In this document: positions 1-12,726 of the stretch, in pieces
How the letters are laid out: the number at the start of each line of letters is the position of its first letter
Numbering within the stretch: the first letter of the stretch is position 1
Assembly: GCF_025766255.1 (NCBI RefSeq)
Contig: NW_026516761.1
Span: 1-64,000, forward strand
Source of the DNA: Zychaea mexicana
Taxonomy: Eukaryota; Mucoromycota; Mucoromycetes; Mucorales; Lichtheimiaceae
Direction of reading: 5' to 3'
DNA length: 64,000 nt
Made by a program: the position numbers and the translations under genes
Notes under the pieces: generated by a model
The model's database searches: none
Told to the model about the DNA's origin: nothing
Seen by the model: the letters and a program-made list of their open reading frames with translations, nothing else

Positions 1-1338
1 GGGAAATGAAGGTTCTCCAGTCCAAATCAGAATTATTGATCGACCGTGGTAATAGAACTTTTCCTGGTGACCTGATGACTGGCTTTAAGCTCGGCTTGCA
101 TTCTGCTGCTTAAAAGAAGATAAACAGTAATCGATCACTCATAAGACTGTGGGTGTTCTTTGAGTGACTGTGGAAGAGACAAAGGCCAAAGGCGCTAAAA
201 TGAGGCGACACACTTCTGCATGCCAAGCCCGCAAGGAAGAAAAACATAAATGCAGTCCAAAGTCTCTGCGCTTTGCAAGTAAATAAGAAAACGGAGGGAC
301 TAATATTTCCTGTTACAATAGGCCTAGAGATTGCGAAAGAGAAATGAGCATGTCATTCAGCAGCAATAACGACGATTCCGTTGGGGATCAGCATATAGTG
401 CACGGCAAACACCAAAAACGTGTCTTTATACATCTGTAGAAAAAGAAGCGGCGACAAATTTGACATGCTTTTTCTTCCACTCTTAAATGAGAGGAGGGGT
501 AGAAAAAAACGTGATAATTACCAACCTTTCTGAGATAGAAGAACATGCTAATTCTTTCCGTTCCTTGGCGCGACAATAAGTTTGACGAGCGTGGGCTTGA
601 TAAAATAAATGTGCCAAGGGGGGCTTACTGAAAATCCAGTATCATCGACATTGCCATCGTGCTAAGCAAAGGATTTAGTGTCGCTTGTTGTTTCTGTTAT
701 GCTTTAGCATATAATTTTAGCGTGCCTTTAGTTTGCTGTCCCTCATCGGCTATAGATCGCTCAGATTCAAATGATCAAAGGGGGCTGTAATGCCGAGATA
801 CCTTGTTTGTGATGGTATCATTTTACTATCTAGTATGAAAAGGCCGCCAGCATCAAGTAATGTGATATCAGACAGAGGTCCAAGCACAGGCCCGCGTCCT
901 TCATCTCCGATGTAATCGAGCACAGTTGCAGTAGCAGTTAACTAGCAAGTTTGACCCCCTTTTTCTTCTTCTTTACTGCCTTTGTCATGGAAGTTGCGAT
1001 AGTCTGATTAGCATCTGTGGAAAAAAGGGATCTTCGCTTGCCTGGTTTGGGATGTGTGCGTGTATACGGCAAGTGTTTGGATGATCCCATGAGATGTTTA
1101 TATATAGCTTGACAGAAACAATTGCCCAAAAACACTTCGCTCATTCAAATTGCAAGTCAGCAGCACCCGCACGCAACATCTTTTTCTGGAATAGGCCTGC
1201 CAACGAACCCATAAATAGCCTGCCTAGAACTTCTTTCTTTTTCGCTTTTCTTTCAACTTTGTATACTCTCGCTCCCTTTCTTTCTATATCTCATAACCCT
1301 TATTTATTCACTATATTGCCACTACCACTACTACATCC
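1..1338. other. Non-coding 5' flank of the PLC-like gene
   Basis: I see no convincing gene here; the open frames are short and lack family resemblance. The right part is the promoter and leader of the downstream gene: TATA-like runs lie near 1097 (tttatatatag) and 1210 (cataaatagc), followed by a strongly pyrimidine-rich leader (about 1230-1338) typical of fungal 5' regions. Confidence 0.5.
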
Positions 1339-2530
1339 ATGCTCAATCGTCTTTTCTTCCAAGGTGTGGCTGCAGCAGCAAGCTTGCTAGCTCTGGGCGT
1401 ATCTGCCCAAGACCAACAAGCATGCAACGGCTATGCTGAATTCTGTTCCAGACCATACAGCGACCTGACTTATGTCCTGACGCACAACTCGTATGCGTAC
1501 ATGGCCAACCCTGCTGCTAACCAGCAGTGCGATATTAGTGCACAGCTCACCGACGGTGTCCGTGCTTTGAGACTTTCAGCAGTAAAGCCAGACAACTCGT
1601 CCGACATCCACCTGTGCCACACATCTTGCTCCTTTCTAGACGATGGCCCGGCCCAGGACACCTTGTCGACCTTGGCTACCTGGCTCAAGGACAATCCCAA
1701 CGAAGTACTGACCGTCATGTGGAATGTCCCCAACCAGGATTTCTGGGCTTCCGATTTCCAGGCACCGTATGAAGCCAGTGGCATTCTCGAATATGCACAC
1801 GTCCAAGAACAGCAGAATTTGACGTGGCCCACCCTTCAGGACTTGATTACGTCTGGAAAGCGCCTGATCAACTTTGTCGATGTCAATGCAGACCAAAACA
1901 GTGTCCCATGGTAAGCATAGCAAACAAAAACAGGGAGAAGAAAGAGGGAGGAGATAAGCGGGTTAATTTCGTAAAGAAGGATAGGGTAATATTGAGGGGA
2001 AGAGGGTGTACACACAATTAAACAAAAGAGTGATGTGTAGGTTACACTCCCAATATGACTACGTGTTCGAGACGCCCTACGATAACAAGAACGAATCGTC
2101 ATTTACCTGCACCATTGACCGTCCCGAAAACCCTGTGAATCCTCAGCAAATGATGTACGGCATGAACCACTTCTTGTATGGCTCGTTGCCATGGGGCGAC
2201 AATGTCATTCAGATTCCTCAGAGCGGTTCAGCAAGCGTTACCAACTCGCATGATTCTTTGATGTTGCAAGCCAACGAGTGTAACCAGGCATTTGGTGCGC
2301 GTCCAAACTTTTTGATTGTCGACTTCTACAACCGTGGTCAGACGTTGGAGATTGCTGCAGAGCTCAACAACGTGACTTATGATAGCTCAAAGGAACTCGT
2401 CTGTGACAAGAGTTCGACCAACACTGGCAGCGATAATTCCGACTCGGCTGCCAGTTCGCTCCAAATATTCATTAGCTCACCTTTCATTGCCACCTTGTTG
2501 CTAGTTGGCCTTGTCATGACCTTCATGTAA
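1339..2530 (+). CDS. Secreted or GPI-anchored PLC-like phosphodiesterase
   Basis: Two exons, 1339..1910 and 2041..2530; the 130-bp GT-AG intron joins in phase and gives 353 residues. The N-terminus has a signal peptide (hydrophobic residues about 8-23, then Ala-Gln). The body resembles the PI-PLC X / PLC-like phosphodiesterase TIM-barrel superfamily: the first catalytic-type His is in LTHNSYAY (His49) and the second in the HLCH segment (His91/His94). The C-terminus is Ser/Asn-rich followed by about 20 hydrophobic residues (FIATLLLVGLVMTFM), as in GPI-anchored proteins. No EF hand, PH or C2 domain is present, so this is the extracellular bacterial-like class rather than signalling PLC. The substrate (inositol lipid or other phosphodiester) cannot be read from sequence. 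The start codon is followed directly by the signal peptide and preceded by a CT-rich leader. Confidence 0.85.
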
Positions 2531-5500
2531 AGAAGCACACACACACACTTCTCTAAGAAGAAAACCGCATTAAAAAAGCATACGCAACGCACACAAACGT
2601 GCACATGTAGATATACGTATATTACTTTTCCTTTGTAAATTTATCTGAATTTTTACTTACCACCCAACCACTCAGTGTATAAAAAAGGCTCATGGTACTA
2701 CATACCCTTTGAGCTTAAAATGAATATTACAGTACATTCACACATAAAGTTTGTGCTATGTATCATTACAAAATGATTGTTTGAGTAAAGCACGTTTTTA
2801 CTGTGTGTATATGGATTATCCCTCAAAACATGAATGCCTCCGATGATTGAAAATTTATGATGTTGCCCTACATCTAAGCTCAATGCACGTTTGTTGTTGT
2901 GGTTGCTTTTCACTTCTTTCGGCTATATATTGCCGCCGAATTTGCATACATAAGGTATGCCAAGCTTGTCCGTCGTCATTAATGAGCTTAATTGCTCTTT
3001 GTTACTATTATTATATCTCGATAGATACAAAGGCGTCAAGTATGGCTGCCTCGTATTACTCATAGAAGGTTTTGACATTATGTCATGCAAAAGTATGAAT
3101 GTAATATTTATTTCCTAGGGTCAAAATCCTTAACAAGCATATCCGGGTGCGGCAACAGTAACAACATGTATGTGTTGCATCATCAGATGATGTCGCGGGC
3201 AAAGAGAAACGTAATTGCGCAGCTCGTTTACTATGCAATGTTCTATATTTATATGCAGTAAACAACAACAACAGCATGCAGGCAGAACCCTCTTTTACTT
3301 GTGGCTAAACCTGTTTGAACACGCCTGCCTAATTATGTTTGGCTGGGAAGGAATGCCTTTTCTACATATCTGCTATGTATAAATGAATGTTTCTGTTCAC
3401 AACGACATAACGAAATAACAGAGTGTATCATGTGTGCTTTATAGCAATCTGACTCGCTTGGTATCTTAATTGGCAAATTGCTTTTATTTACAGCTGTATC
3501 ATATAGCATCATGCACATAACGACTTTTTGATTTTCATAGTGCATCTACAGTTTCCATATTATTTATTAGTTCTCGCTTTTTTTACTGGTACATCAAGTG
3601 TACAAGATGTGCATGTGCAAAATTCAAAATGGTATAGAAGTTATATCCGGCGCAATCGATCCTTTCTATATGCCTAAACTTTGCTAGAACATAAGAAAAT
3701 TTCAGTCGATCTAATTAGCTATATCGTATCAACACATGTGATTTAGTCATGATAAAAATGGAGATGGTTTATTCTCACTTGGTGCGATCTGATAGTCCAT
3801 TTTGGCTCGAACGACTCGATTAGAAATCATGCTCACTTTCAATACCGTGGCCTATCTTTGTTTTTGTGTCATCCAAGTCAACTTCAATTGTAACAATAAA
3901 TACACTACAGGCGTTAGGAAAACTAACTATTTCGTATCCGACATCGCGTGGGTAACTGGTATTTCGGCGTACAGGTTTTACGTCAGATAAGGCTTCAGAT
4001 CGAAAAACAAGTTTTAGATGGAATTGAACGACGGCGAAAGAAGGCACAGGACTGTTGTTGCTTGATATTGCCCCCACTTCATCGACGATGCCATTTCAAA
4101 CAGCACGCTATGGAAAAACTCACGTATAATCTTTGACGTCTTGTAGTCCGATCCACTGCGGCGCACGAATCCACGTGATGAAGGATCGCGATAAGGCTAC
4201 TACCATTTGGGCTATTCGTCCGCCCTCTTCTTCTGGTCGAAGAGCAGACCACCCGTAGGTCATAAATACATGGGCATAAGCGACCAACGGAAGCAACTTG
4301 GTCAGCCTTATTCTTTCTCTTTGGTGGCAGCGACAAATAACGCGTTTCGTTGCTTTGGACTGTTGAGCAATTCAGTGATGGAGGAGTTGATGCACGTTTT
4401 TAACCTGTGCAGCTTCAAAATTTACACTATTTTGCGAATTTTCTCAGATCCAGGCGCATGCTGCTGGAGCCGTTTATATGCTGTTCCGTGAGTCGCTCTT
4501 CCTCGCAGTTTGAGTGCCAAGTGCAGTCTTGAATGAACACATATAGATCAAGGCTCCTTAGGCAACAGAAAAGTATAAAGTATGATTATTCAATGTTAGT
4601 ATCAGCGAGGAATCACTCTGCGGATACCTCGTTGATACTGTTATACAGCAATGAGGAAACAATGTGCTGATACCTCGTTGATACCTCGCTGATACTCGTT
4701 CAGCATGGCCAAAACAAAAATACGGAAACGACCATGGAATCGATCCATTTTAATATTGTAACATCCTAATATGTACCTTGAATATGTAGCGTAAACAAGA
4801 AACAGCATAATTCATGGAAGTGAAACGAACTTTTCTGATAGTTGGCACCTTGGGAATATTTGCAGCAACATAATATTTAGCAGCATTGCAATACCGCAAA
4901 CAGTTGAAGCGTTGATTAGCAATTACAAAAGGCTTTATGCTTTTCCAAGCAAACAAGTACAAACAAGTTCATGTCCGTCTACATAAATTCTATCGTTCGA
5001 GCCGATGTTGCTTTACATTATATATAATAAACAAGCACGAATATGATAATATCATAGTGGGAATTTTGGCCATCCAAGCAGGTATATATAAGCGATTGAA
5101 TGTTTTAGGTTAATCGCCAGACAATTACAGTAATACAAAGGTGATTGAGAGAAACAATTGATTGCCGCTCATCTATCCATAGTGCAACCGGCTCTAACTC
5201 GCAGATTTTCAAGTACTATATAGAAAATACGTTAGTGGCGTGCTTGGATAGCGCCATATACTCTGGATCTTCGATACGACGTCCAAAAATACTCGTAATA
5301 AAGTAATGCATCATCATATACAGCAAAATGACGTTCTAATCTCCTCAAACGTACACAATTTATTTCCTGTTGATGTAGTTGTTAAAACCACAAATATAAT
5401 GTTTCTTAAGATTCACGTCTCGTCAACTGTTCTTGCGGGATTCTATAACGCGTATTGTTGCGATACGTTACGAAGAAGGCTTATAGGTTCTCCTGTCGTA

Positions 5501-6286
5501 ACGGTAAGATCCAAGCCTTAAAAGCTAATCTTGATTGGTGCAGTGAGTGTATGTCTGTGAGCGGCAACATCACATATAAAAAAGATCATTGGAGCCGAAT
5601 AAAAGCGATCCACAGCACAGCACTCTCCAGTTGTCCTTCCATAATAACTTGCGTCTCTGTTATAACATTCAATTTAATACCATGGCAAACGATATCCAAG
5701 AAATTAATGCTAGACGCCACAGACGGACAGACCAAATCACAAAGGCATTTTTCATACTCCAGTATACTATAGCGCGAAAAATGAAGGGAGGTAATGATGC
5801 GTGCATACTTTGACTATCATGTAGCTTAATTACAAATATTAATAAACTAGCATAAGAGACACATCTTTGAAGCACTATCAAGTGATCGATATAAGGAGGA
5901 AGGAGTGCCCTGCATACTAAAAAGACGGTGGTATAAATAATGCGCGCTTGGTTGAAAGATGAAATCCAAAAGTTGACAGGTAAATAAAGTATATCCTTCG
6001 AACCGTGGCACAAGGTCGCTATTACGTGAATGACACTTTTCGCTATTGACGGAACCGACCCTTAAAGAGTATTTACTAATACTGCTACCCAACCCCATGC
6101 TTGTATACCAAATCTGTCTCCTCCCTCCACAGCTCTCCAAAACTTTATGAAATCATCGGAGAACTCCGGTTTTGAGGTAACGTTCGTTCGTCAGGCACCG
6201 AAAAGCAATACACACTCTTCTTTTTTTTTACGCCTTGTTTTTCTTTATATATTAAGAAAAAAAACGAAAACAACGTTACCAATTAC
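2531..6286. other. Gene-poor region
   Basis: About 3.7 kb of AT-rich DNA between the PLC-like gene and the DHHC gene. Only short open frames occur, none with recognisable motifs. It contains a small foldback/repeat cluster at 4599-4695, annotated separately. The last ~150 bp before 6287 are the promoter and leader of the palmitoyltransferase gene, including a T-rich run near 6220-6230. Confidence 0.5.
4599..4695. repeat. Foldback cluster of GATACCTCGTTGATAC words
   Basis: The 12-mer gtatcagcgagg at 4599-4610 is the exact reverse complement of cctcgctgatac at 4684-4695, so the segment can form a 97-bp foldback. Inside it the 16-mer gatacctcgttgatac occurs twice in direct orientation, at 4623-4638 and 4669-4684. 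This is the shape of a small terminal-inverted-repeat remnant. I see no clear target duplication and no coding capacity. Confidence 0.6.
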
Positions 6287-8397
6287 ATGGGCCCCGATGA
6301 GCTACCAAAACACGACCCCTCTGGCATGTCTGAACCACAGCAGCACCAACATAACGAGGCATATTATAAGACACTCGGCATACCCTTAGAACAACTCAGC
6401 GAAACGCAACAACCACACCAACAATTCATACATTCCTCTTCGCCATTTGCATATCCATCTTCCAATGTCATTCGCTTTGCATCTAAAAGGGAACAACAAC
6501 GGCAACAACCAGATTCTTTCGAGAATTTTGATTTTGGTGCGCTATCTTCGGCCACTCGTGCTGCCGTCGCTGATTCTACTACAACCACTAGCCCTGAGCA
6601 AACCAGAACAAACAATACGTACGACGAAATGTCATCTCACGAACAACCTATTCCTCATTCATCGGGCTTGACAGCCATTTCAAACATGACGAGCGATGAT
6701 AGTGCAACATTGATTGGGCGCAGTAATACTCATCATTTACAACTTCATCACCAACCGTTGCAGACAACGCAAGAATATCCATCACCAACATCACCCTCTT
6801 CTCCCCGCTCTCTTTCACCTCCTCCTTGTTCTCCGCAATATGAACAAGAAGAACTACAGCAGCATCCGATAAAAACACCATCACCTATCATTACGCATAA
6901 CATTGATAATTATCACCATCAACAACAACAGCATCCTTATAATCATTATCAGCATCAACCACAATCGGCCGCTTCAATAGCTGCAGCAGTAATTGATCGA
7001 CCCATGGATACAAGTAGACAAATGAAACTCGTTCGTAATTATAAGCTTTTCCCAGGCCGAAACAAGTTCTTCTGTGGCGGACGATTAATGACAAGCAGAG
7101 AGTACTGGGCATTCATTTTGGCATTAATATTGCTGATTGCACCTTCTGTATTGTTTGGTATTTTCACGTGAGTTCTCTCGAAGCTATTTACCTATCATTA
7201 TTCTTATCGGTATGCATAAACTTACGTCCATGTGTGTGTTTGGTGATTATCAAGCTGTCCGTTTATTTGGGAGCATGTTCATCCAGCCATTCCTATTGTA
7301 TTCGCCTATCTGTTTGTGCTATCATTGACATCCATGATCAAGACTTCTTGGACCGACCCTGGCGTAAGTTTCTCTTACCTTGAATATATGACTATGTGGT
7401 GTATTTATATATGAGAGTATAAGATGATTTGCAAGAGAAAGCTTACTAGAATTATATGTATGTTATTTAATTCTTACTAGATTATACCCCGTGATTTGGA
7501 TCCGTTTCCAGTATTAGAGAGATACGAGGATCCCGGATCTCCATACTCTGAATCCATGTGGCATCACGGTGTACCTAGTCAAAAGGAGGTGCGCATCAAA
7601 GACAAGACATGGACATTACGCTACTGTGATACATGCCGTATATATCGGCCACCTCGGGCATCGCATTGCCGTCAATGCGATAATTGTGTTGGTAAGCGTT
7701 AATATTTTTTTCAGCAGTTGCTCAAAAGTTATAAACGACGATTAACAACGCCTTTATCTTCATTTTGTAAATCAAAAATATAGAGGTGGAAGATCATCAT
7801 TGCATTTGGCTTAACAATTGTATTGGCTCACGCAACTACCGACCCTTCTTTGTCTTTATCAACACTGCCACTTTGTTATGTTTATTCGTGATTGTGTTCT
7901 CAATTGTTCATCTACTACTTGTCTGGAGAGAACAAAACACTACCCAACAAGTAACGTTCAATTCGGTATTCGATGCAGCGCCAGTCAGTTTCGTATTGGC
8001 TATCGTATGCTTGGTTCTCCTTTTAATGGTGGGCGGTCTTACACTATACCATTGCTCCTTAATTTTGCGAGGTATCACCACGCATGAACAGGTAGAAAAT
8101 ACAGATCCCATAGTATCTTTCTCCTCCTTTCCTGAGAGTACCATTGTTAACTTGGGTTTTCTATTTGTAGCTACGTGCGTCTGTGATGACCAAGCACTCA
8201 GATCTGAGCGCCAACCCCTACAACAAAGACAATCCAGTTCTAAACATGGCAACTGTTTTGTGTCGTCCTCGTCCAAAAAGGTAGGCTGCGTGTATAATTG
8301 AAAGGAAAGGGCTTGTTGTTTTTGGTATTGCTGTCGCTAACTATCTTGATCATGGTATAGTTATCTTCGTCGAAGGAAATACAGTCCTGCCCATTAA
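6287..8397 (+). CDS. ERF2: DHHC palmitoyltransferase, Erf2 type
   Basis: Six exons: 6287..7167, 7255..7363, 7481..7691, 7784..8091, 8171..8280 and 8361..8397; all phases close on 551 residues. It S-palmitoylates proteins such as Ras at ER/Golgi membranes, in yeast with the partner Erf4. Residues 1-240 are disordered and rich in Gln, His, Ser and Pro. The Erf2 core follows: a FFCGGRLMTSREYW segment, two membrane helices, the TDPGIIPR motif, a cysteine-rich domain with CDTCRIYRPPRASHC, and the catalytic DHHC at about residues 404-407 (in VEDHHCIWLNNC). Then come NNCIGSRNYR, two more helices, and the short tail after THEQLRA with an NPYNKDNP motif. The Ile after DHHC replaces the commoner Pro. 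The long N-terminal tail exceeds yeast Erf2 and is the least certain part. I chose the first in-frame ATG after the T-rich leader; a second Met in the same frame lies 13 codons on. Confidence 0.9.
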
Positions 8398-8777
8398 TCC
8401 AAACCCTTATTCTATTCGATGTTCTTCCTTACAACCACCCATTTAACATCCACCATCCTTTATTTCTTCCGTTCAGACTCACACTAAAAGTTATACCACT
8501 TTCTGCCTATTCTCAGTTTTACCACTGTTTGTAATTCTATAAACCATCCTAGTTTGCCATTATCCCTTGTTGTTTTTCTTTCGTATTCTACACAAAAAAA
8601 CAACAACAAAAAAAAGCTTGATTGTACTGTTGATATGACCCATCCAACAATCACACTGTCTCTTTAACTTACGGGATAAGACATACTCGTCGCATTAAAT
8701 TTTTGATGCTGAGACACATTGTAATCGATTAAAGTAGCGCCTCCTCGTTCTTTTTCTCTCCTACTTAACACAACACA

Positions 8778-9526
8778 ATGGAAAAAGAAGCACTCAATCG
8801 AAAAGAACGTCTAGCAGCATTACGAAAACGGAAAACAGGATCTGAATCAAATCAAGCTGCTGAAACAGCCGAAAAGTAAACTACAGTCTTGATAATATAC
8901 GCGATCCAAAATAAAAGAACGGGTAAATATTCACGTTTAAATAGGAATCTGTCATTTCGAAGCTATACACCAACCGATGAAAACTTGAAACAACACACAA
9001 ACGTTGCAACCCCATCCGACATTGGCGAAACAGTTGAATCCGAAACCAAAGATTACACAAAGAAGGCATTAGCAGCAGCTGCCGAACAAGATAAGGAAGA
9101 AGTGGTAGGATGTGTTCTTGATCGATTAGTATTTGGCGGTTGGTAATACTCATCAAACCGACACTAATTATCTTGTTATCAATAGGACCTATTCAATTTG
9201 CAACCAAAAAAACCAAACTGGGATCTAAAACGCGACGTACAGAAAAAGTTGGACAAGTTGGATAGAAAGACACAAAGAGCTATTCTCGAAATTATACGTA
9301 AGTGTCAACCACTGATATAAAGTATTGGTAAAACTTCCAAACACGCGTGCACATCTGGTGTATGAAATGGAAGGATTCAAGAGAGAAATAGAATACAGCT
9401 AACCACTCTTTCTGGCTGCGTAATATAGGCGAACGTCTGGTGAACGAAGGGGATAAAGAGGGAAATCTTGCAGATGCCGTTGCAAACGCAGAAAAACAAC
9501 AAAAACTCGACGTAGAGGACGATTAG
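8778..9526 (+). CDS. cwf18: Spliceosome-associated protein Cwf18/CCDC12
   Basis: Four exons: 8778..8875, 8945..9104, 9186..9297 and 9429..9526, totalling 155 residues with all phases closed. The family (human CCDC12, fission yeast Cwf18) belongs to the NineTeen/Prp19-related part of activated spliceosomes. Diagnostic segments are the basic N-terminus EALNRKERLAALRKRK, the motif FRSYTPTDENLK, and the C-terminal block PKKPNWDLKRDVQKKLDKL followed by RTQRAI-like KTQRAILEIIRERL. The length is close to human CCDC12. The gene lies 380 bp downstream of the DHHC gene in the same orientation, with a normal intergenic leader. A predictor that misses the short introns would report only fragments. Confidence 0.92.
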
Positions 9527-9869
9527 AATGGAGCCTTCGGTTGGATAATAAAATGCTCTGGTTCTTTTTTGTTCCTTTTTCCACATAAGATGGGTTGTTT
9601 CGAGATTCGAATTTATCTTGGCAGATTACTGTATGTACATACATTTCAGCAGCAAGGAAAGGAAGCGGGAAGCAGAGCGCGAATCACATATTGGGCATGG
9701 AGGTTGTCTGTTGTCGAGTAACGAATTTAAGTGTACTACGAACAGAGAGGGAAAATAAAGAAAGGAAGAAATTTACTAGTGGTTTTCAAATGAAGCTGTC
9801 AAGAATGTAGTAGTGATAAAAGAATGGTATCTGTGGAGTGATGTAGAGTAATAGAGAAAGACGGCGTGG
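9527..9869. other. Convergent 3' intergenic spacer
   Basis: This stretch separates the 3' end of the Cwf18 gene (+) from the 3' end of the Exo70 gene (-). It holds only short frames and AT-rich sequence suited to two 3' UTRs; I see no further feature. Confidence 0.5.
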
Positions 9870-12726
9870 TTATGCTGCAGGTTCGAATAGGTGATTGATC
9901 ATCTTTTCCAGTTTGTCCTTGTCATATCGAATATATTTGGCAGGGTTCTTGGTAAAGTCAGTGCTTTGATATCTAGTTAGAAGATAGGGTAATGTAGGTG
10001 ACCACATCGTCAGTAAACAGTTTTACATCAACCCGGATTAATGAAAGTAAACTTACTTATCAAGGAATCGGCCATACATTGGCACTAAGACATTCTTTAC
10101 ATCACGAATAACTTGGTTACGTAACTCTGAGTCCGGTACCGCATATGTTGTTTGTGCTCGCCAAATTTCATCGAACTCGGTGTTGAAGTTCTATTTTAAA
10201 GAGATTTTTTTTAACCACGGCACGTCCTTCTTTTCACTCGAGAAATTGATTATTAGAGAAGGAAAAAGGACTCAATCTTACCTTGAATCGTTCCTTGACA
10301 AGCTGACGCTCGCCACTTCCCATGGAATTCTTGATTGCGCCTCCTCGAACATAAGTGACATCCATCAAATTCTCTACACATGGCTTCCATGATTCTTGGT
10401 AGGTATCCAGCTGCTTCTTGACCAATTTGCTGAATTTGAGTTCGGATACTTCGTCAAAGATGGCATTAAGTGGCGGTGATCGGATTTGTCGTAAGATATG
10501 GTTGTAGTTGTTGAGTAAAAAGACGGTAGCCAAAGCAGGTTTCTTGTATCCACGCGATATCCTTTGTAGGGATACTGTCAACTGATCCAAAGCATCATCT
10601 GGAATTGATAAGGAAATAATCGTCAAGTTAGCAAGCAGGTTCTCTTTCTGAAATGTGATTATAGTAATCGACATACCAAAGAAGCTTTGCAATAATGCTG
10701 TTCCTTTGGGCGTTTCACCATACGCAAATGACTTTTCTGGAATTGCAGTGATAGGTCCAGGGTGGTTCCAGCCACCGTCACCGAGCAGCAACAATAGGGG
10801 TTCCACAATTTCGCGCCACAGGTACAGGCGTTTCAAGTAGTTCAAGGTCTAGTATCATCATCACCAAGGCATAAAAAGGACGGATTAGTAAACGATATCG
10901 TTACAAAATATATCGGCCTCATTAAAACATATATACAGGTACGATACATACATTACTGGTCATTTCATGCACGGTACCATCACTGCTCATGTTCATGAAC
11001 GCATTATTTTCGCGCTTGCCCTTGACGTCCTCGGAAAAGTCATGGAAGCTCTTGAGCGCTGTCAACTTGAACGTCGAAATCATTTCAGTGCAATCGCTCA
11101 AATCAATTTCTTGTGATAACTCCTTGAGAATCGGAGCACAGTCGCGTTCGTATTTTTCCATAATATCGAATATGAAAATGGTGTCAAAATAGTTTAACCG
11201 TTTAGCAACCACGTTCAAATGTCGCCCGGCCGAGATAAACTCTTGCAGGGCAGGTGCTATGCTTCCTTTCAAAGCAGTACTTCTTTGAGATCGGTTGCTG
11301 AGAATTTTGCCAGCAAATTGTTGCTCTGCCTAAATAAAAAAAAATTGTCCCTTCTTTTCAATATAACGACCTCCCATCACAGTAGAATATGAGTATCTTC
11401 TCCGCTCATTTCCCTTTGATTTTAAGTACCTGAATAGCCTTTGTAAAGCATTCCATGTATTTGAGAAATTCCCCAGAACCCTTTTCGTATGAAATGCCCT
11501 GGTGACGTTCAGACACTTGGACCGATTGCGACAGTGAGTGTAAGGATTTGAGTAGGTAGTTGGAACGAATTTCGATGTATGGTTTGCTGAAGTCAACGGT
11601 GTATCCAATTTCTTTTTCAGACGTTGCAATGTAGGTCGAGAGTTGAGAAAGCTGCTTTAACGAATCGTTGGGTAATGGCTCTAATAATAAATGGTGCGAG
11701 GAGGACATCAGTAAGCAGGTCTTTCTTTCTACTGGCCCTCATTTTTAACATAGAAAAAGCAAACTCGATGACGTTACTTGGATTAAGGATATCGTCGCTA
11801 TTCACGACCGTGCTGACAGATGATAACCATTTACGGAACAGTGTCTCCAGATGCAACATACCGGCTTTTAATAATTGTTTCTATGTAACCATCACGTAGT
11901 CAGCAAAGAAGTACTCAGGAATATTATCTTTTGCCTAAATGAACTTACTGTCTGATTTACAGCCTTCTCGCATGACTTCAACTGATTCCGCTCGACAGTA
12001 TCCACAGCATCCTTCAATGCACCCATTGTTTGGAGATAAGGGAGAACATTATGCTCATCAGGTCTAGAGCAGGAAAGAAGCGTTCAAAGGGAGCAATAAT
12101 GAGTGATGTGTATCTCACTTTCGTCAGCAGTTACTTACCCTTTCAGAATGAAGGCTTCTTCTTTGCTGGGAAGGTTCAAGCAGTTTACAATATTGTCGGT
12201 GGCATTTAATGCACGATCAATATCTACGGAAGCATATATTTAAAAAAAACAGGCTCTCTGTGAAATCTCTCTATCAGGCTCTCTGCCGGCAAACCCCCTA
12301 TATACGTTCTATATAGAATATCACCACTCACTTGACGCCAACTTTGTTAGGTTTTGAGTCGATTTATGTATTGGTCGTATCGATGCTTCTAACTTCATCA
12401 AGCGACCGTCGAAACCATCGAGTATCCCAATCTAAGTTCGCAAAAAAGAAGATCGACGATTCAGAGTCAGATACAATGATTATTTGACAGATCGTCGAAA
12501 GAAAAAAGTTACTGGCGTACCAATTCGTCCGAAAGACCATCCATTCGACTGAGTTGGTTCTGTAAGTAGTCGAGTTCGCCAGTGTCATCTTCGATACGAT
12601 TCAAGTTTTTCTTGCCATGACTAATGGAGACACATTTATAACGCTTGATTATTTGTGCGAGACTCTTTGAATTGATAAAAAGAAAGGAATTATGTAACCT
12701 TACCTTTGAAGTGTCTTGCCTGGCAT
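9870..12726 (-). CDS. EXO70: Exocyst complex subunit Exo70
   Basis: Twelve exons on the complement: 12704..12726, 12521..12620, 12332..12431, 12139..12223, 11949..12063, 11778..11880, 11430..11680, 10952..11329, 10677..10848, 10282..10598, 10057..10190 and 9870..9972. They total 626 residues, usual for the family. Exo70 tethers secretory vesicles at the plasma membrane as part of the octameric exocyst and binds PI(4,5)P2 and Rho GTPases. Recognisable segments include LMKLEASIRPIHKSTQNLTK near the N-terminus, GMLHLETLFRKWL, PLPNDSLKQLSQLSTYIA, KRLNYFDTIFIF, LLNNYNHIL, and the basic C-terminal lobe ending YIRYDKDKLEKMINHLF, which in relatives contacts phosphoinositides. Two introns are deceptive: 10599..10676 and 11681..11777 look partly open, but only removing them restores family sequence, and both have good branch points. 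The divergent spacer upstream is shared with the coiled-coil gene. Confidence 0.92.
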
